DNA of 64,000 nt, taken from contig CALZFC010000257.1 in NCBI GenBank assembly GCA_945643635.1, positions 1,482,501 through 1,546,500 of the forward strand. Direction: 5' to 3'. The notes beneath the pieces were generated by a model that saw nothing but the letters and a program-made list of their open reading frames with translations, was not told where the DNA came from and searched no databases. Numbering within the stretch: the first letter of the stretch is position 1; each line of letters opens with the position of its first letter. This document shows positions 12,201 through 23,340 of this stretch, in pieces. This DNA is from Allodiplogaster sudhausi. Taxonomy: Eukaryota; Nematoda; Chromadorea; Rhabditida; Diplogasteridae. Made by a program: the position numbers and the translations under genes.

Positions 12201-15200
12201 TCTTGATTAAACATTATCGATGATGACTCCGGAAGCCCGACTATGAGCTGATCGAATACGTTATCTGTAACCCATATCCCGCAAAGATCGGTCTTGATAT
12301 AGGTTTAAGGGAAGAAAATAGGAAACGTGAAATACATTTAAAAGATAAAACAAAAAGTGAAATAAACAGATCTTGCCTTCATAATCACAAAGGTCTTCTT
12401 TTTGAATTTTGTTTTTGAATTATTTCGAAGGTAAAGTTTTTGTGAGTACGGTAAGATTCGTAATTTTAGGTGGAAGGTTATTTCCGCATTCGTTTGCTCT
12501 ATCAAGGTCAAGCCGCTGTTCATTATTATTAGTTATGGTATGTTTTTTCCCTCTTTCTGCTTGAGATGCGCCACCATCTCGCTCCACTGTTTGTTGTTGC
12601 GCGGCGCATTTTTTTTTTGCGGTGGGAATCTTTTTCATAAATATATATCGGATGCTCGCTGTTTCGTAGAATGGCGTTTAATTTCCTGTATTTTTGCAGT
12701 ACTCTGCGCCTGCAGAAGTGGCTGGCTTCGGCCGTTCGGAAAGAAGGTGTGGCGCTTTCTGGTTCTTGACGAAGCTGACCGAATGCTTAAGATGAAGGGC
12801 GCCAGTTGCAAACTCGATTTTCTCCACCGCAACGAATTCTTCACCAAGGTTCGATTATATGCACTATCCTGTTTGGCGCACTCCGTTTCTCGATTTTAAA
12901 GAATGACTGCCGCTTTAAAACCCATTGGCGTATTCTCCTTACTTTGATGTTGTAGTTAGTTACTGAAATTAAATTAGAGCATATTACTCTGGTGCAAGAT
13001 GCGTCGACCACCATCGCGAAGTACAAGCGCTACAAGGGTATCATCGATGTCCGTATGCCGAAGGAACAGGGTTTCGCTGCTCTCTGGAGCGGTAATCTTC
13101 CTCGAGGATCTTGACAAGAAGAAGGACTTCTGGAAGTTATTTAAGCCTGCTCCTTATGAAGATTGCCATGTCTGATGGACCGATCGTCTTTACAGCCGCT
13201 TCTTTGTCTCCGTACAGGCTAGCATCATATACCCAGGAGGCGTTAAGCGCACATGCCCTGAGGGCGGTGACTTTCGTGACGACCTCAAATTTCATATTAA
13301 AATATTGAGTGTTTACATCGTGCTCTGCTTTCTTCGATATGACAGAGCACTTTGTTCCATTCAATTGTTGCAAAAGGAAGTAACCTTCCCAATGTTGCAC
13401 TGTACAGATCCAAGAGGATCATTTGAACAAGTGCTTATTCAAAAACGAAGTTTAAATAGTCCGACAGTTTCATTATTAGGAGTACCCAGCAACCTATCTC
13501 GGTCGGATTTTCGAAAGTATGGGACTAATTCATTTTGAAATGGGCACTCTACTCCTATCCTCCCATCTCACTGCTGGTGCCCTTCGCACTCTCTGTCCAT
13601 TGGAAAGGCCGGCTAATGTCGGTTGCGAGCATCGATATGCTGCACCAACGCACAAATCTGTTGGCCCGGGTGGTCACCATGTTGCCCCGTTAATTTTTTT
13701 TTTTAATTTTTTAAAGTTCAAATATTATTCGTGGCAGTAAGCTGGAGCGAGGTTTGAAATTTGTTTCCATAGTAAGCAAAAGTGAATGGGTTTCCACTAT
13801 TCCAATGTGCTGTCTATGAATGTATGTATGTACGTTCACATTTCCTCTTTCAATATCCTCTGCTTTCATTCTCTGTATTTTTCTCTATTCATTACTTCCT
13901 TACGGCTTGCTTGCAAGGAAGGAACATGCGGACACGTCTCTTTCTCTGACCCATGCAGTCACCGCCCTTTTGCCTTATTGTTAGGCCTGTTCCTGTTCGA
14001 AGTCTGCACAACGAGAACAAGAGCCACAAACACAACGAGTTGGAGCTCCGGCGGAAGTTAAGGACTATGAAATAGGAAAGCGACCGAGAACGTCTTCGCT
14101 TCTACGTCTAACGGCTGATAAACAGTCTCTCGGCTAATTCTCTGTCTCTCAATCATACAAATCCTCCAATACGGAGCAGAGTTACAAGTGGATAAGGCGA
14201 TCCTAAATACTTACGCATTTCTACTCATCAAAAAAAAATTGATCATACATACATATACGTTCTTTCATATATATACGCTTATCTATTCGCAGTTTCGTGT
14301 CTTTCTATCTATGTTTCTCTCTCTTCAATAATAGAGCATGCATCAGACATCACCGCAACCTCCAAATAGTTCTCATTGTCAGTTTACATACATACAACAT
14401 GTATAGTGAAAGTGCAAGGTGCTTGTGCCGTGATGTAAGCGTGTTTCTCTGCTTCGTTATTTCTCTGGATAAAGGCTTTATGGTAAGTCACAAACTCACC
14501 ACACCATTGCGAAAGAAAACACACATTAAGGGAAAGCAAGTGAGAGGTTGAACAGAATAGAGAGAATATAAACATGGAACATAGCAGCAAATAGTGAGTG
14601 CGAGGGCGCCACTGAAGCGAGGGGAGGAAGTCATGCACAGAGCTTACCTGAAGATATAAAGTACCTGAAGATAGTAAGGAGATTGTTTCTAAGTTACGAC
14701 AGCCTATCTGTAAGGCTCTAGCAGGGCGCAATGCAGTCTTGTACTAGGAAATTTTTGATTTTTAAAATTGCTGAAAACTATATCCTTTGTGCTACTCGAC
14801 ATGCTCTTTAAACCTGTATAATTTGGAATTCGAAAAAAATGTGTTCGAATTAACTGAATTTTTTTAAATTCACATGCCCATAAATCAGTTAATCCTTAAT
14901 ATTTTTGAAATCTCTTTTTTTGCAATCCATAGATCTTTAAAAACTCTTTAAAAAAAAAAAAGGTCTTGGTGACTTTTTCGTGAAAAAAATTTAAAGCAGC
15001 AAAAATACATTTTCAAAGATAGTTTTTCGGCGATTTCAGGCCGAAAGGCCACCGCGGGCAAGGTAAGCTGTTCACAGAAAGAAAGCCCATTACATTTACT
15101 ACAAAGCTAGCCAACTTTAAAAAGAAATCGAAAGGTTTTATGTGAAACTGAATGTTAAATAATACACATCACAAACACACCAAACAGGATAGAGACAGCA

Positions 15201-16834
15201 GGATTAAAGCAAAAGTGAGTGAGGAGTGAAGGGAAAGTAAGTGAGTGTCACATGAACCAAGAACAAAGTGAGGGCAATGCGACAGTGAAGTGGGAGAGCA
15301 AGTCATGCACGGCGATAACCTGCAGATATAAAGTGTTAATACAAGAACACAGGAGATTTCCACTACAGTAACAACCCTTCCTATTCCTTCTTAAATCGGG
15401 AAATGACCACCGGGGCGCCTTTTTTATTATATAATTATCAGTTCATCCCCCGAAAAAGAGCCTTTGATGACTGGTCCCCCTTCTGGTAATCTGACTTACG
15501 CCTTATGAGAATTCATCGAGAATTTGTACCTAATAATATCTCATCGAGGAGTTGGGCCTTCTGGTGTGGCTAGTGCGTCATTTACGGTAAGATAATTCTT
15601 ACCTTCTTTGAAACGCTGTCGTTTAGAAACATGAGTTCTCCGATGGCTGGTTCGTTCACATGTGTTTTTGTTTTCGAGTTCCATTTTTTTATGTTGCATT
15701 GTTCTTTTCAGAAAGTGTGGAGGTTTGTGTCCCCTTGCTGGCCATATATAGCAACAAGAAGCACAGCAGGGGCAGTTCTCTCTCTCTCTCTCTCGACATT
15801 TCTCTACGAGAGCACATAGCGGTCAACTTCCTACTCTACACATGTGGTATCACGGTAGCATCACAGGATGCATTTCGCGCGCGCCAGCTTCAGGGTCCCG
15901 CGCGGCAGTTTCCGGGTCCCGCGCGGAACTGTTTGTGGCCTTTAGCTTGGCCGTATCTGTCAAGATGAATGCGCTCCTCTTCTGTAATGTTCTCTTCTTC
16001 TTCTTGCCATTAATTGCGGGAGCTCTTCTGATTTCTGGCTTTACTAGCTCGTGATAACTTGCATTTTGTGTAGCTTTATGCTCTTTTGTTAATACTTGTA
16101 TCTTTCTAAAACTTATGGAACGTTTTCTAGAGGGATAAATCAATCAAAACTTAATTTTGATTGATTTATCCTATTAGAAAACGTTTTGTAAGTTTTTGAA
16201 GCACCATGATAAAGAATTTCTACATTGGAGTAATAATTTGAAATCGACTCCTATAAGGCCATTTTGAAGCCTTGCGAGAAATTTTTGGGCATATTTAGTG
16301 AATATAACTTCTCAGTGAACCTCGACAAGGTTTCGATTTTCTATTATTAATCGTAAGTCAGATTACCAGAGCATTTACACTTTCTAAGAAGTCTAAAGGT
16401 AAAAAAGCGAAATCTCTATACTCTTGTTTGTCTCTTTTAAACAAAGATATTGTAACAAGAATTCTTATTATATCTGGACAAATACTTTTTCATTCATTTT
16501 TGGGGAAAGTATTTTCGCTAGAAACGAAGCGAACTGCCCCGAAAGATACCAGTGCCATGTGCTCGAGATTCAAAAATATATTTTTTTTATTCTTATTCTC
16601 CAAAAGGCATAAAAACAAGTAGAATGGAATACCTCTTATTCGGATTGCCTCTCGGCGGCTTTGGCTGTCCGGGTTCTTGCGGCGCGAATACGAAGGGGCA
16701 CACGCGCGCTGCTGTCAGCGTTGTGTCTCCTTTCGGTTCCGGACGCTATAATTAGTAGGATTGATAATTTTAATAGTAATAATAATAATAATCGCAAGAA
16801 AATAAATAATAGTAATTATAAAAATAATGATAAC

Positions 16835-16871
<37 letters not shown>

Positions 16872-18994
16872 TCTTTCGTCAAATACAGAAAGCTTTATTA
16901 AATATCTATACAGTATCCAGTTCCGAACCGGACTACCCACAAATTTTTAGACCCGAAAATTTACCCTTTTTCCTTGAGAGCAGCTGTCCATGTTCTGCAA
17001 AAAGGTCTATTAAAAAAACTCCAATTCATTCACCATCCTTCCCCTTTGAACAGGTTGTTTTGCGTGGTGCTTTAGCAATGAAACTAGAATGCTGTTGGAC
17101 TTGCCGTTATGGAGTTACGCTACTTTGCTTAAAAAAACAACTATATCTCCCGCGTTCCAAAGTACTCTTTGTGATATCAAATAAAATTTGTCTTTTTTTA
17201 TATTCTAGTTTCTACTATTTTTCCTAAATACTTTATATATTCGACATCTTTTTTTATTCTTCTAAACCCAAAACCCACTCACCGGTCTGCTTCTCCTCCT
17301 CCTCTGTACTCCTCCGCTACTCTTCGGCGTCGTTCCCTTCTCCTCCTGCTCCACCTTCCTCGCTCTCGATTCTCTCTCTTTCTCCTCCTCTTTCTTTTCT
17401 GTCTCTCCTTCCTCCGTCTCCTTCTTCATCTTCTTTCTTGCTCCCTCCTTGGCAACAAGTGCCTCAATGGCCAGAGCAGCTTCAGTTATAACAGCAAATG
17501 GCAAATGCTGCTGTAGCTGCAGTCCATTTCCCTGCTCTCCGCTGCAGCCCGGTTCTTCTCGTCCATTTCCATTTCCACTTCCAATCGGTGCCGCTTCTCC
17601 GTTTGATACCATCGGATTTGGCACGACTTTCGCCTCCTTTTCCACCATTTCCTTTTGCTCCTTTTGTTGCTGCTCGGTTGAACGCTGAAAAAGAACTTTT
17701 TTTATTCCCAATTTTTGAAAATTAATTGTAAAAATTCAAGTCAATTTTCCCCTTCCGCTTTTCTTAAACCTTAATACTGCTATTATACTAATATTAAAAA
17801 AAAAGAAAATAAAAACGCCTAATAATGACATCTCTTCGGTCCTTTATTTTTTTTATTAACTGAAATTTCTAACAAAAATATACATTTTACAAAATCAATA
17901 GATTAAAATAAATCTCACTTGTTCCGGTTCGAGTGTCGGAGGCAACTGCTGCGCCACTGCTCCTTTCTGTGCTGCCGTTGCCATCTCCGTCTTGGTCCTT
18001 CTTCGTCTTTTGGCTGGTGGTGGCCGTGCGGATGGCGCGCGGGACCCGGAAACTGCCGCGCGGGACCCTGAAGCTGGCGCGCGCGACGTGGACGCGGAAG
18101 TGGAAAGCGACAGAATGGATGCATCTTCAGCGGCACTCTTCACAAGCTCACTCGCTGGCAGGACGCGTTCTTTCGGATTTGAAGACGTCTCACGTAGCAG
18201 CAGGCGGAGTCGCTCGGGTACTGAAAACAATATCATTTTATTTATTTATTTATTTATTTAAGTTTAAAAAATCAAACATTGCGGTAATATTTTTTTACAA
18301 TGCTCGTATTATAAATTATCGCAATTATTTTTTCAATAAATATTTTGAAACAATTCGAGAACATTTTTTTTTAAATAAGACTTTTATTAGTTACATCGAA
18401 CATCGCAATCAATTTTTTTAATTTCAAAATAAAATATTCTTACAAAATTTTTTTAAATCATTAAGCAGTTAAGATTAATACAATTCACTAAATGCATAAT
18501 TATTTACTCTTGTGTAATGTAATTTTTTTTCCTGTTGAATTGGCTACATGCGCCCCGAACGATTGACACGGAGGTTTGCATTGGGCACTAGTAATGAAAA
18601 GAATCTACATTTATCGGGAAAGGCGATATCTATTCGAATTCGTTGTCAAATATAAACAAATGAAATCATTAAAAGAATGCCACTAACAAAATTCTGTAAT
18701 TTTTCCCCCTTTTTGCATAACACCTCTTATATTAATTACGCATTGCTAACCATAAACTAGTTTTTTTTCAATCATGTCAACTACTAGACTCATTCGTATT
18801 TTCAGTGACTAAATAATTTAGTAAAAAAAACCTCTATAAGAATTCCAAAATATCCCTCCCCAGGTTTCCTTTCTTTGAGTGTTACGTCCCCTTGACTACG
18901 TCTCTCGTACAAATTTGCATGGTGTGTGTCGTGTCTCAAAGGAGGGTGAATAGAATGGAAGACGATAGTGTGGCCTGAGTGCTAGTGAAGGAGT

Positions 18995-19042
<48 letters not shown>

Positions 19043-19059
19043 GAGAGAGAGAGATAGAA

Positions 19060-19102
<43 letters not shown>

Positions 19103-19329
19103 CCTGGTTCCTTAACTACATACGCTGAGGTGGTGGCGAGAGAGCGTTGCATAGTGAGATAGCGCAGAGATATCCTCTCGAGACAAGACTTCATTCCAGG
19201 GAGAGAAGGAGAGCAGAAATATTGATTGGTGGTTAGAGAGTATGACGATGTGAGAGAGGGTAGAAGGGTGAGGCTGGGCAGAGAAATTAATGGATGGCTA
19301 GATAGAATGTCAGGTGAGAGAGTCTTGAC

Positions 19330-19422
<93 letters not shown>

Positions 19423-19877
19423 AAGAGAGAGAGAGAGTATGCCTTCTCTCTCCTGACTCAACAGCCTATACTCCACTCACTACTCTCTCATCACTCTATT
19501 CAATTTCCCCCCCTTTGCACTGGCCATTCTGATTCGATCCGGTCTTTCTCTCATGGGTGCCCCCCCCTTGCTCGTTTCGTCATTGTCTTTGTCTTCCCCC
19601 TTGCCTTTCTTTCTCTCGTCTCTCCTTTCCCTCTCTCTCCTTCCTCTCTATCTCTCTCTCCTTCCTCTCTATCTCTCTCTCCTTCCTCTTTATCTCTCTC
19701 TTTCTCCTTTCCCGCTTCACTCTCTACGAGCCCCATACTATTTTCCTCACTACTCTGACATTCTCTCTCTCTCTCTCTCTCTCTCGCTCTTTTTCTCTCC
19801 TTCTTCTCCCGCCCGTGCTGCTCTCACACTGCTCAACACTATTTCCACCATATCTTTCTATATCTATCCTCTAGCGT

Positions 19878-19911
<34 letters not shown>

Positions 19912-20355
19912 CTTTTCTCTCTTCCCCTACAAGCGCGGTCCGTGCTCTTCACTCTTTCTTCCCTCGTCTACTTCGACCGAGATGGCTAGTCATCTCAAAT
20001 AGTAATGTTTTGCTCGCCTTCTACATCAGTTCTCCTGCTCGATTTCAATTCGGTCTTTCTATCTTTCTTTCTTTCTCTCTCTCTCCCCATATCTCTCATT
20101 CTCTGCCCATCTCTTCTCTCTCTCTCTCCCCATATCTCTCATTCTCTGCCCATCTCTTCTCTCTCTCTCCCCTCACGTGTGCACGCTCATTCAGTCACTC
20201 GGGGGCCATTTCGCATTTCGCTCCGGCCACATTTAAGGGCGGGCAAAAGAGCGTAACTATCGTAGTCTTTAGTTGTAAGGAAACAGAGAAAAAAGGGATG
20301 GGGTCTAACAATGGGAGGGGAATCCATTTAATGGGTGGTGGAATCATTTGAATTG

Positions 20356-20422
<67 letters not shown>

Positions 20423-22954
20423 ATCGTACTAATTGTTACGTAATAATTAATGCATTGTATAGTCCCCCTGCTGTGGGACTTAAACTGTAATATATGTAGC
20501 CTTTTATCCAGGTCGACATGAAATTATCTCTCGCCAAAGGAGAGCAGCAGAAAGCCAATTATAAAAGGCAAAGGCAAGGGAAACGTCCATGGAGGAGGTA
20601 TCCCATGGAAACCGTGAGGTATCCCATGGAAACCGTGTACAAATAGTTGACATACACGGATGTGTCTTTTCTCTAAATCCGGAATTGTAAAGTAAAATTG
20701 AAATAAAAAAAACATGTAGCGTCACTAGAAGTAACTCGTAACTTCCCTTCCTTTTCTCCCTTTCTCGTTAGTCGCAGTTTTAAAATGCTTAATTGTGTGA
20801 ACTTTCTATTCTCTCTATCATAAAAGACATACACAAGAACAAAACGCTGCCTCTATCCCACGCGTATGTAATAATGTTTTTATGCAAAAGCAAACCACAT
20901 GAACATTTTTCTTCCATTTTTCCGCAATATAAATTTACGACAGAAAATGCCACATATTTCTCCTAAACTTGTCAGGGGTCTTCTACTCTTTTTTAAATGA
21001 ATAAATTTAACACCATAATCTAAATGGACTTATTTATTCATTTAATCTGATTTAAAAAAAAAACATTTAAAATTGTTGGGTTTTTTTATAACTTTAAATA
21101 GCAAAATAAATATAATGAATATATATTTTTTTTTTTTTTAAAAAAAACTAAAACACGGCCCTCACCATAAGGCGCTTCAGGAATGTCGAGCAGTTCGCAG
21201 AGACGCATCTGATTCTTGTGTAGCTTCTCGTTGAACTTGGCCGCAGCTGCGAGGGCGGCATCCGCGATGCTCAGAGTGGACGACGATGCGAATGGCCTTA
21301 ATAATTTTATTTTATTCTAATATATATTTACTCATTTCTGTATTAACCTTTTCATGCTCATATTTTACCTTAATATATATATTTTATTTAAACATAATAT
21401 TTACTTACTTCTTTTTTTACATTTGCGAGTTCACATACTCTGTAGTGCTTTACTTACCATTAGCTATATTTTACTCTCAATAATTTTTTTAAGGAAACAC
21501 AAGAAGATTAAACTAGTCATAAAATAATATCGTTAACGAAATGCGAGCCAGGCAGAGTAAAAAAAAGCAGGGCTGAAAAGGAATATGCCCACTGTTCAAG
21601 GCCTTTCTATGGACTGTTGAAGTTTTTCTTTTTTTTTTCTTTTTTTAGCTACGATAAAGTGAACATATTGTAATGAACATAATGTATCCAATTAGTTCGT
21701 TCAAACGTAACTATCAAACGTAACAATTAGTTCGTTCAGACGTAACAATCCGGAAACGTAACAATTGCCCAACCTCGATGTGACTGGTCTTGCCGTGATG
21801 AAATCGTTGTGCTCCATGGAGACATAAGCCCATTCAGCGTAAGTATCATAAGATGGATTCAGCCTGAACATAGATTTTGATTGTAACTTTTTTAGCTCTT
21901 TTTATCACAATAAACGTCAATCATATTCATCACTTCTAAAGGAAACTTCTCATGCATACTAATAAGAACAAAAACCAACTTCTTCGACAGAAGTTAGAAT
22001 AACACAGCCCTCAAAAGCTCCACAATCCACAAATGTTTCTGTATCAGTATTCAACAGAATAATTATGATTTGGTTAACCAGCAAGGAACCGAAATGAAAA
22101 GCTATTTGGAGCAATCTAACATTGAGAAAAACCCTCTTTTCCCTGGTTTTCGGGGGATCCACAGTGAAAGGCACTGTTTTCAAATGACCAATGACCAATG
22201 ATCAATGATCAATGTGAAGATGACGAAATGAAAACACGGACATTCCAGCAATCTTTGCAAGGCGATGATCATTCGTTGCTCGCCTCACTTCGGCACGAAA
22301 CATTTCGTCGGTAATACTGTAAAAGAAAAAAAGGTACGGTAAAAAAAACCATTGAGAAAATATATTAGATTGCATAAATGATGATAATACGTGCTAAATA
22401 TAGAGAAATATTTTAAGAATAAGGTGCAATAAGTATAATTTAAAAAAAAACTTACAAAAGAGCAGCTTTGACGTGTTCCAGAACAACGGAAACGTATTCT
22501 GTCATAGGCCCTTGAGCTCGAAACGCGGAAACGAGTGCGGAGAAAGCGTCTCGTTCTAGAATAATACAAAAAAAAGATCAGAAAATCCAGAATTTAGAAA
22601 GATGAAAAAAAAACTAACTGACTTAAACAAAATGAACACAATTTTGCATGAGTAATTCAATGCCAAATGTCAGCTAAAAAATAGTCAATCAACGACAAAT
22701 CCAATAGACCTTTCCTTTAGAGGAAAACAGTTAGTATCCCCAGATATATCGGCGCAGGGGCAAATTGTAGGTGTTGGTGAGGTAGAAATAAAAGGATGAT
22801 GCAATGAGACTTTTTCCGCGGATTGCAGAAATAAACAAGTAAACAAACCAAGACAGCGTAGCATATACGTGCAGTCCTCATCATTCCAGCTCGGCAGTCC
22901 TTGGTCATGGAATGGACCGGCAGGTACTTTGGTGGAACTACTCGACGCTGACAT
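5651..22954 (-). CDS. EMSY: EMSY-like transcriptional repressor with N-terminal ENT domain, 21-exon model
   Basis: EMSY-family proteins are nuclear; human EMSY binds BRCA2 and HP1 and belongs to a SIN3/KDM5 repressor complex. Exons (minus): 22954-22849, 22555-22456, 22316-22242, 21863-21774, 21296-21166, 18220-17919, 17684-17283, 16745-16633, 11637-11267, 11016-10810, 10656-10555, 10268-10218, 9965-9365, 9014-8839, 8658-8554, 8515-8468, 8310-8224, 7615-7455, 7201-7112, 6837-6469, 6064-5651. All joints keep phase; the sum is 4101 nt, 1366 aa (human EMSY is 1322 aa). Order: ENT domain, helical region, Lys/Arg and Glu-rich charged region, then a long Ser/Thr/Pro/Ala-rich tail. Weakest calls are the small exons at 10218, 8554 and 8468, and the exon 3 donor (GTCCGT). 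Start ATG 22954 follows an in-frame upstream stop. Low-complexity exons beyond the ENT domain could belong to a second gene, but phase continuity argues against it. Confidence 0.82.
6112..6350. repeat. Direct repeat around a (TA)n tract in EMSY-like intron 20
   Basis: About 60 bp with TTTCCCT, TTACAGTAGTCACA and CAAAATTCTC occurs at 6110-6170 and again at 6296-6355, flanking an (AT)n run at 6190-6267. Confidence 0.7.
7206..7330. repeat. AT-rich minisatellite in EMSY-like intron 18
   Basis: Tandem TTATAATAATTAGTC- and TTATAATAATTAATA-type units, about 14-15 bp each, start directly upstream (in gene sense) of the exon 19 acceptor. Confidence 0.8.
7880..8207. repeat. About 30-bp minisatellite in EMSY-like intron 17
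   Basis: Ten or so diverged units based on GGTGGGTGAATACAAGGCCC followed by a short T run. Copies become more regular towards the exon 17 donor at 8223. The array is open on the minus strand (HPPK/THQK-type repeats), which makes false ORFs. Confidence 0.85.
9280..9358. repeat. (GA)n tract next to the EMSY-like exon 13 donor
   Basis: GA-rich on the plus strand, CT-rich on the sense strand, beginning within six bases of the GTGAGTATG donor. Confidence 0.9.
9526..9872 (-). repeat. In-frame 30-bp coding repeat in EMSY-like exon 13
   Basis: A 30-bp unit codes [10 protein letters not shown]. Three units lie at about 9526-9610 and two at 9800-9865, separated by unique coding sequence. All lengths are multiples of three, so repeat number can vary without breaking the frame. 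Confidence 0.85.
12660..12753 (+). pseudogene. RPL19 exon 2 fragment with preceding intron end
   Basis: TTTTTGCAGTA, then GCGCCTGCAGAAG and GGCTGGCTTCGGCCGT, followed after a deletion of about a dozen bases by AAGAAGGTGTGG, match the intron 1/exon 2 junction of the intact RPL19 gene at 25.1 kb. Because the intron end and its AG are copied as well, this arose by DNA duplication, not from mRNA. The fragment runs straight into a helicase motif. Confidence 0.85.
12754..12801 (+). pseudogene. DEAD-box helicase motif II fragment
   Basis: The plus strand reads [16 protein letters not shown], the Walker B/DEAD motif of SF2 RNA helicases (typical form [15 protein letters not shown]). It is fused to the RPL19 piece and no other helicase motif surrounds it. 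The following codons ([15 protein letters not shown]) are open but not recognised. Confidence 0.75.
12965..13235 (+). pseudogene. ADP/ATP carrier (ANT) fragments with internal deletions
   Basis: The mitochondrial ADP/ATP exchanger is recognised in three pieces: [20 protein letters not shown] plus [28 protein letters not shown], and SDGPI followed by [11 protein letters not shown]. They lie in the family's order, but stretches between them are missing and the frame changes more than once, so no carrier can be made. The identity per piece is high, so the copy is fairly young. No intact parent is in the window. Confidence 0.88.
13385..13812 (+). pseudogene. Unknown conserved coding fragment, copy 1
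   Basis: This reads [19 protein letters not shown] and, in another frame, [20 protein letters not shown]. It aligns with copy 2 at 32.75-33.05 kb, which has STDPIGSLVQELIQK and LATYLGRNFAYIVLVHFEV. About 180 bp are inserted here before the shared end at 13747-13812 (GTTTGAAA, CCATAGTAAG, AAAGTGAATGG, CCAATGTGCTG). I do not recognise the family. Protein-level similarity with frame breaks in both copies suggests remnants of a multicopy gene. Confidence 0.6.
14558..15375. repeat. Diverged direct duplication within EMSY-like intron 8
   Basis: Segments at about 14590-14670 and 15210-15335 share GTGAGTGCGAGGGC-like sequence, AAGTCATGCAC, CCTGMAGATATAAAGT and nearby AGGAGATT. The copies are roughly three-quarters identical by eye. 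Confidence 0.5.
15875..15925 (+). repeat. 51-bp inverse copy of EMSY-like exon 6 sequence
   Basis: This is a perfect 51-bp match, in inverse orientation, to 18036-18086 inside exon 6. The sequence is very GC rich and consists of two related halves, CAGCTTCAGGGTCCCGCGCG and GCAGTTTCCGGGTCCCGCGC. In the unspliced transcript the two copies could pair over 51 bp. Confidence 0.92.
16107..16197. repeat. Inverted repeat, MITE-like or hairpin
   Basis: Arms of about 42 bp, AAAACTTATGGAACGTTTTC on one side and AAAACGTTTTGTAAGTTTT on the other, surround GATAAATCAATCAAAA/TTTTGATTGATTTATC with a very short centre. A few mismatches separate the arms. No target-site duplication was identified. Confidence 0.8.
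17283..18220 (-). other. EMSY: Charged exons 6-7 of the EMSY-like gene
   Basis: Exon 6 (17919-18220) begins [20 protein letters not shown] and ends with a Lys/Arg cluster ([13 protein letters not shown]), a likely nuclear localisation signal. Exon 7 (17283-17684) is rich in Gln, Glu and Lys and ends in a second basic cluster, RRRRSRP, before a strong donor GTGAGT. Exon 6 also contains the 51-bp sequence found inverted in intron 8, coding [12 protein letters not shown]. Confidence 0.8.
18221..21165 (-). other. EMSY-like intron 5 with opposed (GA)n and (CT)n blocks
   Basis: No exon is visible. On the plus strand GA tracts fill 18995-19100 and 19335-19438, and CT tracts fill 19590-20175, so the intron transcript could fold GA against CT over several hundred bases. 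A long (TA)n run lies at 20358-20422 and a 21-bp direct duplication (AGGTATCCCATGGAAACCGTG) at about 20597-20638. Confidence 0.7.
21166..22954 (-). other. EMSY: ENT domain and following EMSY-type segment (exons 1-5)
   Basis: This is the evidence for the family call. After a short serine-rich start, residues about 24-100 read [20 protein letters not shown], then [20 protein letters not shown] and [20 protein letters not shown]. In human EMSY the matching places are DECKRILRKLELEA, LRAQGDLT and RHRAEVRRAVNDERLTTIA (recalled). The R-A-E-V-R-R-A-x-N-D signature is characteristic of the ENT domain. Beyond it, EW followed by [20 protein letters not shown] and [10 protein letters not shown] matches the human order of EW, a PRLVPQTAF-type stretch and an alanine-rich helix. 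Splitting the domain over exons 1-3 with matching phases 1, 2 and 2 supports the model. Confidence 0.88.
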
Positions 22955-23301
22955 CAAGGATCTTTCTTCTTTTCTCTCAGAGTTGAGGGGAGTCGAGCAG
23001 AAGAGAGAAAGAAGGAACTACACTGGTTCTGCCATTCAATTCGAGTTTGGCTCCAGAGAGATTAGAATACCTGGAAAATAAAAAAAAGCTTTTTTCACTT
23101 GCTAAAAATATATTTAAAATGATTTAAATCTCGAAAAAAAATATATAAATTACGGCGGGCAAAGCGAGATAAAACATTTAATAAAGAAAATAACAAATAA
23201 TATTCCGGAATGAAACTTTACGGGCAGAAATGTTGTCGGGAAAGAGAAACATTTGCCAAACGAATTCAAAGGGAAAGAGGACCGAGTTGTGGTGGGCAGA
23301 T

Positions 23302-23340
<39 letters not shown>

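Larger units (their letters stand above)
11638..16632 (-). other. EMSY-like intron 8, a 5-kb intron holding gene debris
   Basis: Exon 8 ends in phase 2 and exon 9 begins with the matching single base, so this is one intron of 4995 bp. It holds plus-strand fragments of RPL19, a DEAD-box helicase, the ADP/ATP carrier and an unknown coding fragment (12.66-13.81 kb), a diverged direct duplication near 14.6 and 15.25 kb, a 51-bp copy of exon 6 in inverse orientation, and an inverted repeat at 16.1 kb. No conserved exon on the gene's own strand was found in it. Confidence 0.65.

Noticed and set aside
15850..16143. Minus-strand frame containing [15 protein letters not shown]
   Set aside because: This is the inverse copy of EMSY-like exon 6 read on its antisense strand; no splice sites support it.
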